The position numbers and the translations under genes are program-made. From Subtercola endophyticus (lineage in GTDB: Bacteria; Actinomycetota; Actinomycetes; Actinomycetales; Microbacteriaceae), in the NCBI RefSeq assembly GCF_021044565.1, contig NZ_CP087997.1, positions 248,001 to 312,000 on the forward strand: 64,000 nt of DNA. Reading direction: 5' to 3'. The notes below the pieces were generated by a model. The model saw nothing but the letters and a program-made list of their open reading frames with translations. It did not search any database and had not been told where the DNA came from. Shown here piece after piece: positions 58,684 to 64,000 of the stretch (position 1 is its first letter; each line of letters starts with the position of its first letter).

Positions 58684-59217
58684 TCAGCCGCCGATGGCAG
58701 CGTCAGCCGGTGCGAGACCCTTGAACTGCGGCCAGTCGGAGGTCAGCACCGGAACGAGCAGCTTGGTGCCGGTCTCGTTGCCGTACTGGAAGTAGACGGG
58801 AAACAGTGTTCCGGCTTTCACATCGAGACCGGTGAAGATGATCTTCGAGTCGGTGACGCCGCCGATGGTGACCGTGTTCGAGATCTTCCCAGGGGCCCCG
58901 CTCTCGTTCGCCTTGTTCACGTAGGCGTTCTCGGTGACTGTCGTTCCGGCGGCATTCACATACTGGATGTTGACCAAGATGCCGGTCGTCGTGTCGGTGT
59001 TCACGAGAGTGGCGATGAGACTGGCGGTCTTGCCGTCGTCACTGATCAGCGTCACGTTCCTCATCGACAGGTTCGGATCGACGTTGCCCTCGACGCCGTC
59101 GGCCGCTTCTTTGATGCTCGTCGTCGCCTGGGGCGTAATGAAGGCGCAGCCCGAGGCCCCGACGCTGAGCGCCAGTGCAACCACAATGGATGCCGCAAAC
59201 CGTGACCGTGCTCTCAC
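58684..59217 (-). CDS. Lipoprotein, DNA/metal role unknown
   Basis: 177 residues from GTG 59217 (GGAGGG upstream). The signal peptide VRARSRFAASIVVALALSVG ends in the lipobox GASGC. The mature part is beta-rich (NVTLISDDGKTASLIATLVN; GILVNIQYVNAAG), similar in pattern to immunoglobulin-like copper-chaperone or unknown actinobacterial lipoproteins. It lies between regX3 and carD. Confidence 0.7.
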   Translation of the reverse strand: MRARSRFAASIVVALALSVGASGCAFITPQATTSIKEAADGVEGNVDPNLSMRNVTLISDDGKTASLIATLVNTDTTTGILVNIQYVNAAGTTVTENAYVNKANESGAPGKISNTVTIGGVTDSKIIFTGLDVKAGTLFPVYFQYGNETGTKLLVPVLTSDWPQFKGLAPADAAIGG

Positions 59218-59359
59218 AAAACCCTCCAGAAGTGGATGCCGCTGCCGCGTCACCGGCCTCGCAGAGAGGCAAGTTACACAGGCGGTAAAACGCTTTGAGT
59301 TTAGCCTATAGGCACGACGACCTCGAGACGGTTAGGCGAACCTTACTACAAGTCGCCTG

Positions 59360-59368
59360 TGGTAAACT
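59360..59368 (+). promoter_or_regulatory. Extended -10 promoter of carD
   Basis: TGGTAAACT is an extended -10 element (TGn plus TAAACT) 26 bp upstream of ATG 59395, giving a short leader that contains the ribosome site AGAAGGG. No strong -35 is needed for this class. Confidence 0.5.
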
Positions 59369-59394
59369 TGACAGTCTAGAAGGGACATCACTAC

Positions 59395-59877
59395 ATGCTT
59401 TTTGAGGTTGGCGAAACTGTCGTTTACCCGCACCACGGTGCGGCGACGATTTCAGAGGTGAAGACCCGCATCATCAAGGGTGAGGAGAAAATCTACCTCA
59501 AACTGCGCGTGACGCAGGGCGACCTCACCATCGAAGTTCCCGCAGACAACGTCGATCTGGTCGGCGTTCGCGACGTCATCGGCAAAGAAGGCCTCGACAA
59601 GGTCTTCGAAGTTCTGCGTGCACCGTTCACCGAAGAACCCACGAACTGGTCGCGCCGATACAAGGCGAACCTCGAGAAACTCGCCTCTGGCGACGTCATC
59701 AAGGTGAGCGAGGTCGTTCGCGACCTGTGGCGCCGTGATCAAGACCGCGGTCTGTCTGCCGGTGAGAAGCGCATGCTCGCGAAGGCGCGGCAGATCTTGA
59801 TCTCCGAGCTCGCGCTCGCTGAGAAGACCGACGAAGAGAAGGCCTCGCTCGTTCTCGACGAGGTTCTGGCCTCGTAG
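59395..59877 (+). CDS. carD: CarD-family RNA polymerase-binding regulator
   Basis: 160 residues. The N-terminal RNA-polymerase interaction domain ([28 protein letters not shown] strands, about 1-60) is followed by the helical DNA-binding domain (about 65-160) with the conserved [15 protein letters not shown], where the Trp stabilises open promoter complexes. Essential in relatives. Starts the carD-ispDF-cysS-rlmB block. Confidence 0.95.
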   Translation: MLFEVGETVVYPHHGAATISEVKTRIIKGEEKIYLKLRVTQGDLTIEVPADNVDLVGVRDVIGKEGLDKVFEVLRAPFTEEPTNWSRRYKANLEKLASGDVIKVSEVVRDLWRRDQDRGLSAGEKRMLAKARQILISELALAEKTDEEKASLVLDEVLAS

Positions 59878-59948
59878 TCGTTCCACGACACGGCGCCGCG
59901 ACACACTCCATTCCGACCGACTCCACTACTCGAAGCCGCGCCGATCAC

Positions 59949-61145
59949 GTGACCGTCTCTGTTGCCGTCATCGTGGTCGCCGCGGGCAGTGGATCACGTC
60001 TCGGGTACTCGTTGCCCAAAGCGCTGGTCGGTCTGGTGCAGCGCCCCATTCTGTCGCGCTCGCTCGATCCCATTTTCGCGCTCGAGCGCGAGGTGCAACT
60101 CGTGGTCGTCGTGCCGCGACAGCACTCGGCACTGGCCGAGCAGATCGTTCGTGACACGGCCGGCCGGGCATCCACGTCGTGCACCGTCGTCGTGGGTGGT
60201 TCTAGCCGGCAGGAGTCTGTGGCAGCGGGCCTCGCGGCCCTCACGCCGGGCATCGAGGTTGTTCTCGTGCACGACGCGGCACGGGCGCTCACCCCTGTGG
60301 CGCAGTTCGAGGCGATCATCGACGCGGTCGAGACCACGGGTCTGGCGGCGATTCCGGGCCTGCCGGTGAGCGACACCATCAAGCGAACCGATGGATTCGG
60401 CAAGGCCGTGGCCACGGTCGACCGCTCGGAGCTCTCTGCCGTGCAGACGCCGCAGGGGTTTCCGCGGGCGCAGCTCGAGGCGGCCTATTCCGGCGCCTCG
60501 GGCGACTTCACCGACGACGCTGCGCTGGTGGCGGCCGCCGGGCACGACGTGACCATCATTCACGGCGACCCGCTCGCCTTCAAGATCACGACTCCGTGGG
60601 ACTTGCGGCGTGCCGAGCAGCTGCTCGCCGCCACAGTGCCGGTCGCGCTGCCGCGCACGGGGCTCGGGGTGGATGCCCACGCCTTCGTGGCGGTCGACGC
60701 AGCCGCTGCAGCCGCTGGCGGTGCGAAGGTGCTCTGGCTGGCCGGCCTGCCGTGGCCGGACGAAACCGCTCTCGAAGGTCACAGTGACGGCGACGCCGTC
60801 GCCCACGCGATCTGTGATGCGCTGCTCTCTGCCGGCGGGCTGGGCGACATCGGCAGCGTGTTCGGCACGAGCGACCCGCGGTTCGATGGCGCGCACGGCG
60901 ACGTGTTTCTCACCGAAACCGTTCGGCTCGTCACCGAGGCGGGCTTTCGCATCGGCAACGTGTCGGTGCAACTGATCGCCGCGCGACCACGGTTCTCGCC
61001 ACGGCGGGCTGAAGCCGAGGCGGTGCTGTCGGGCATCCTGGGTGCCCCGGTGAGCGTCTCGGCGACGACGACCGACGGGCTCGGGTTCACCGGGCGCGCG
61101 GAGGGTGTGATGGCGATCGCGACAGCGCTGGTCTACCCGCGCTGA
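59949..61145 (+). CDS. ispDF: Bifunctional IspD-IspF isoprenoid enzyme
   Basis: 398 residues from GTG 59949. IspD half (about 1-235): [20 protein letters not shown] (CTP loop), [15 protein letters not shown] and [10 protein letters not shown]. IspF half (about 238-398): [27 protein letters not shown] and [19 protein letters not shown]. Catalyses two steps of the MEP pathway. Fusion of ispD and ispF is known in several bacterial groups. Confidence 0.93.
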   Translation: MTVSVAVIVVAAGSGSRLGYSLPKALVGLVQRPILSRSLDPIFALEREVQLVVVVPRQHSALAEQIVRDTAGRASTSCTVVVGGSSRQESVAAGLAALTPGIEVVLVHDAARALTPVAQFEAIIDAVETTGLAAIPGLPVSDTIKRTDGFGKAVATVDRSELSAVQTPQGFPRAQLEAAYSGASGDFTDDAALVAAAGHDVTIIHGDPLAFKITTPWDLRRAEQLLAATVPVALPRTGLGVDAHAFVAVDAAAAAAGGAKVLWLAGLPWPDETALEGHSDGDAVAHAICDALLSAGGLGDIGSVFGTSDPRFDGAHGDVFLTETVRLVTEAGFRIGNVSVQLIAARPRFSPRRAEAEAVLSGILGAPVSVSATTTDGLGFTGRAEGVMAIATALVYPR

Positions 61146-61188
61146 CGCTTGAACGTCATGAAGGGCATCCCTCTCCTAAACTGAGCGG

Positions 61189-62607
61189 GTGACTCTACGC
61201 CTTTATGACTCCAAGCAGCGCGCGCTGGTTGACTTCGTTCCCCTCGTTGCCGGCAAGGTGGGAGTCTACGTCTGCGGCCCGACGGTGCAGTCGGCCCCGC
61301 ACATCGGCCACCTGCGCTCGGCGCTCGCCTACGACCAGCTGCGCCGCTGGTTCAGCTACAGCGGCTACGACGTCACCTTCGTGCGAAACGTCACCGACAT
61401 CGACGACAAGATTCTGATCAACGCCGCCGCGTCGGGTGAGGAGTGGTGGGCGCTCGCGTACCGCACCGAGCTCGAGTTCACGGCCGCGTACAACGCCATC
61501 GGCGTCTTGCCGCCCACCTACGAGCCGAGGGCGACCGCGAGCATCCCCGAGATGATCGCGATCATCGAACGGCTCGTGGATGCTGGGCACGCCTATGCCG
61601 CAGAAGACGGTTCGGGCGATGTCTACTTCGATACCGTCTCGTGGCCGCAGTACGGCGAGCTCACCCACCAGAAGCTCGACGATATGGCTTCGGCCGCCGA
61701 CTCCGAAGAGCGCGGAAAGCACGACGTGCGCGACTTCGCGCTCTGGAAGGGGCACAAAGAGGGCGAGCCGCTCACCGCCGCCTGGCAGAGCCCGTGGGGC
61801 GCCGGCCGGCCGGGCTGGCACATCGAATGCTCGGCGATGTCGACGAAGTACCTCGGCACCCAGTTCGACATTCACGGCGGCGGGCTCGACCTGCGGTTTC
61901 CGCATCACGAGAACGAGCTGGCGCAGTCGCACGCGGCGGGCGATCCGTTCGCGAACTACTGGCTGCACAACGGGCTCGTCTCGGTGGTCGGCCAGAAGAT
62001 GAGCAAGTCGCTCGGCAACTCGGTGTTCGCCTCCGAGCTCATCGCCAGCGCTCGGCCGCTCGTGCTGCGCTACTACCTCGGCGCCAACCACTACCGGTCC
62101 ACGCTGGAGTTCCACGATGGAGCTCTGGCCGAGGCCGAAGCCGCTCTCGGGCGCATCGAAGGGTTCGTCGAACGGGCCGTCAGAAGGCTCGAGGGCACGC
62201 GTTTCGCCTCAGAGACCGTAGAATTGGTTCCCGACGAGTTTCGCGAGGCCATGAACGACGACCTCAGCGTTCCCCAGGCGCTCGGAGTGCTGCACGAAAC
62301 GGTGCGCTCCGGCAACGCCGCGCTCGACTCTGAAGACTTCGCCGAAGCGGCAAGACTTCTCGGCCAGGTGTACGCCATGACCAGCATTCTGGGCATCAAC
62401 CCGCTCGACACACAGTGGTCGGCGGGCGAGGCGAGTTCGATGGCCAGCGCGCTGTCGAGTCTGGTCGAGCGGCTTCTCGAAGACCGCGAGATCGCACGCA
62501 AAGCACGCGACTTCGCCACAGCAGATCGCATTCGCGAGGAGCTGGCGCAGGTCGGTATCACGATTGAAGACACCTCAACGGGTGCACATTGGAGTTTTGA
62601 TGGCTAG
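61189..62607 (+). CDS. cysS: Cysteinyl-tRNA synthetase
   Basis: 472 residues from GTG 61189. HIGH motif in [20 protein letters not shown] (with zinc-binding Cys), the second zinc region WHIECSAMS and [15 protein letters not shown], and [11 protein letters not shown] for the KMSKS loop. The C-terminal anticodon domain is intact. Full length for the family. Overlaps rlmB by 8 bp. Confidence 0.96.
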   Translation: MTLRLYDSKQRALVDFVPLVAGKVGVYVCGPTVQSAPHIGHLRSALAYDQLRRWFSYSGYDVTFVRNVTDIDDKILINAAASGEEWWALAYRTELEFTAAYNAIGVLPPTYEPRATASIPEMIAIIERLVDAGHAYAAEDGSGDVYFDTVSWPQYGELTHQKLDDMASAADSEERGKHDVRDFALWKGHKEGEPLTAAWQSPWGAGRPGWHIECSAMSTKYLGTQFDIHGGGLDLRFPHHENELAQSHAAGDPFANYWLHNGLVSVVGQKMSKSLGNSVFASELIASARPLVLRYYLGANHYRSTLEFHDGALAEAEAALGRIEGFVERAVRRLEGTRFASETVELVPDEFREAMNDDLSVPQALGVLHETVRSGNAALDSEDFAEAARLLGQVYAMTSILGINPLDTQWSAGEASSMASALSSLVERLLEDREIARKARDFATADRIREELAQVGITIEDTSTGAHWSFDG

Positions 62608-63688
62608 TTCAGGCAAGAAGCCCGGCCGCCCCGGCGCGGTCCGCCGCACCAGCAAGGGCCCCGCCGTGGGTTCGGGCGGGCAGGGCCGCCAGGCCCTCGA
62701 GGGCAAGAAGCCCACGCCCAAGGCCGAAGACCGGCCGTACCACCCCGCGGGCAAGGCGAAGGCCGCCAAAGAGCGCTACGCCGCCGCGGGTGGCAAGGGC
62801 AAGCCCGGCCAGCCCGAGAAGCGTCAGCGCATCGCGGGCGAGGGTCGCGCCGGTGCCGGTCGTCCTGGTGGGCGCGGCACGGGCCCGCAAGACCCCTCAC
62901 GCCAACAGCGCCGCCCGGCCGCCAAGGGGGAGGAGAGCGAAGTCGTAACGGGCCGCAACTCCGTCGTCGAGGCGTTGCGCGCCAAGATCCCCGCGACCGC
63001 GCTCTACATCGGCACTCGCGTGGAGTACGACGAGCGCGTGAAAGAGATTTTGTCGCTCGCCAACAACCGGGGCATCCCGGTGCTCGAGGTCATGAAGCCC
63101 GAGCTCGACCGCCTCGCCGGGTTCGACTCGGTGCACCAGGGTGTCGCGTTGAAGGTTCCGCCGTACGAGTACGCCCACCCCGTCGACCTCTACGACGAGG
63201 TGCTCGCACGCCGCGAGGTGCCATTACTGGTGGCACTCGACGGCATCACCGACCCGCGCAACCTGGGTGCGATCATCCGTTCGACCGCCGCGTTCGGCGG
63301 CCAGGGCGTCATCGTGCCCGCGCGCCGCTCGGTAGGGCTCACCGCTTCGGCCTGGAAGACGTCTGCCGGCGCCGCCGCACGCACGCCTGTGGCCATGGCC
63401 GCGAACCTCACGCAGACGCTCAAGGCGCTGAAGCAGAAGGGTGCATTCGTGCTCGGCCTCGACGGCGACGGCGACGTGCAGCTGCCAGAACTCGCTCTCG
63501 CGAACAGCCCTGTGATCATCGTGGTCGGCAGCGAAGGCAAGGGCCTCTCGCGGCTCGTCACCGAAACGTGCGATGCCATCGTGTCGATTCCCATCAGCGC
63601 CACTACGGAATCGCTCAACGCCGGTATCGCCGCCAGCGTCACCCTCTACGAGATCTCGCGCCTGCGCACCCTCGCCGCCAAGCGCTGA
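62600..63688 (+). CDS. rlmB: 23S rRNA 2'-O-methyltransferase RlmB (SpoU family)
   Basis: 362 residues from ATG 62600. An N-terminal basic, disordered extension (about 1-115; Lys/Gly/Pro/Arg-rich) precedes the substrate-binding domain starting [20 protein letters not shown]. The SPOUT core shows [40 protein letters not shown] and [20 protein letters not shown], the three knot motifs. Modifies the ribosomal peptidyl-transferase region (G2251 in E. coli). Confidence 0.93.
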   Translation: MASSGKKPGRPGAVRRTSKGPAVGSGGQGRQALEGKKPTPKAEDRPYHPAGKAKAAKERYAAAGGKGKPGQPEKRQRIAGEGRAGAGRPGGRGTGPQDPSRQQRRPAAKGEESEVVTGRNSVVEALRAKIPATALYIGTRVEYDERVKEILSLANNRGIPVLEVMKPELDRLAGFDSVHQGVALKVPPYEYAHPVDLYDEVLARREVPLLVALDGITDPRNLGAIIRSTAAFGGQGVIVPARRSVGLTASAWKTSAGAAARTPVAMAANLTQTLKALKQKGAFVLGLDGDGDVQLPELALANSPVIIVVGSEGKGLSRLVTETCDAIVSIPISATTESLNAGIAASVTLYEISRLRTLAAKR

Positions 63689-63710
63689 CGCCTCGACCTC
63701 GCCTCCTTCA

Positions 63711-63760
63711 GATCACGAAAAACGCCCCAAAACACTGGTTTTAGGGCGTTTTTTGTGATC
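63711..63760. terminator. Long hairpin, bidirectional terminator
   Basis: GATCAC-G-AAAAACGCCC pairs with GGGCGTTTTTTGTGATC (one G-U pair); four further A-T pairs follow after a mismatch, with a 6-nt loop. It lies between the convergent rlmB and osmC genes. It is the third such long hairpin in this window. Confidence 0.8.
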
Positions 63761-63771
63761 CGAGCTACGGG

Positions 63772-64000
63772 TTACTGCTCGAGAGTGGCGTCGAGGGTGA
63801 TGTCAACGCCGGTGAGAGCCTTGGAGACGGGGCATCCGGCCTTGGCGTCGAGCGCGGCGGCCTGGAAGGCGGCGTCGTCGATGCCGGTGACCTCGCCCGA
63901 CACGGTGAGGTGGATGCCCGAAAGCTTGAACCCGCCCGCAGAGTCCGGCCCGAGCGTGACGTCGGCCTTCACATCGAGAGCCTCGACCGTTCCGCCGGCG
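63772..64000 (-). CDS. OsmC-family peroxide reductase (partial, runs off window)
   Basis: The C-terminal 75 residues are visible. DVTLGPDSAGGFKLSGIHLT and AALDAKAGCPVSKALTGVDI contain the resolving Cys (KAGCPVSK) of the OsmC/Ohr family, which reduces organic hydroperoxides. The frame is open to base 64000, so the N-terminus with the other Cys lies outside. Confidence 0.8.
   Translation of the reverse strand, partial: AGGTVEALDVKADVTLGPDSAGGFKLSGIHLTVSGEVTGIDDAAFQAAALDAKAGCPVSKALTGVDITLDATLEQ

Overview
The window is high-GC actinobacterial DNA, most likely from a Microbacteriaceae-type host. Evidence for this is a carD-ispDF-cysS-rlmB run, a GlnR-type regulator beside mshD, a phoU/senX3-regX3 block, an ispD-ispF fusion, many GTG starts and frequent 4-bp gene overlaps. 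About 23 kb is host chromosome. It is split by a complete-looking temperate siphovirus prophage of about 40.9 kb (roughly 4314-45166).

Host left flank (1-4313): the minus-strand high-affinity phosphate operon pstS-pstC-pstA-pstB (pstB runs off the window), with an 11-bp-phased PHO box upstream of pstS. Host right flank (45167-64000): a NUDIX/histidine-phosphatase gene and ppk (which would directly precede pstS without the prophage), then mshD, glnR, two small membrane proteins, a nitrobindin-like protein, ygfZ, a FUSC-like membrane protein, a methyltransferase, gpmA, phoU, senX3-regX3, a lipoprotein, carD, ispDF, cysS, rlmB and a partial osmC. Phosphate uptake (pst), polyphosphate (ppk), PhoU and the SenX3-RegX3 phosphate two-component system therefore lie in one neighbourhood, and the phage has inserted in the middle of it.

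Prophage layout: a tyrosine integrase and a small accessory block lie on the plus strand at the left (4577-7125). The long minus-strand late region (7172-31554) reads, in transcription order: HNH, TerS, TerL, portal, HNH, MuF-like protein, scaffold, capsid, head-tail connectors, major tail protein, frameshifted tail chaperones, tape measure, tail tip proteins, M15 endolysin, holin-like membrane proteins, and SGNH-hydrolase and lectin-like tail proteins. A plus-strand two-gene DNA-binding cassette (23952-24952) is embedded in it. The minus-strand early region (31739-44596) is almost gap-free: Cro-like HTH, BRO/KilA antirepressor, many small genes, a repeat protein, RecE-like nuclease, a probable RecT-type annealing protein, RusA-like resolvase, an O-like replication protein with iteron-like repeats, a C5 methyltransferase, and DUF3850 and DUF4326 proteins. 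A divergent plus-strand gene at the right end (44724-45167) is the probable immunity repressor.

The main observation concerns the ends. A shared 10-bp sequence marks attL and attR. At attR it overlaps the stop codon of the probable repressor gene. Joining the ends in silico removes that stop and adds 24 codons, an arrangement like the integration-dependent immunity described for mycobacteriophages such as BPs. The reconstructed empty site is a 7-4-7 direct-repeat PHO box of pstS, so the phage appears to have used the phosphate-regulon operator as its attachment site. Other points of note are a 14 x 27 bp tandem repeat gene with a duplicated super-block, a structured 160-bp gap between tail genes, and repeated palindromic operators.
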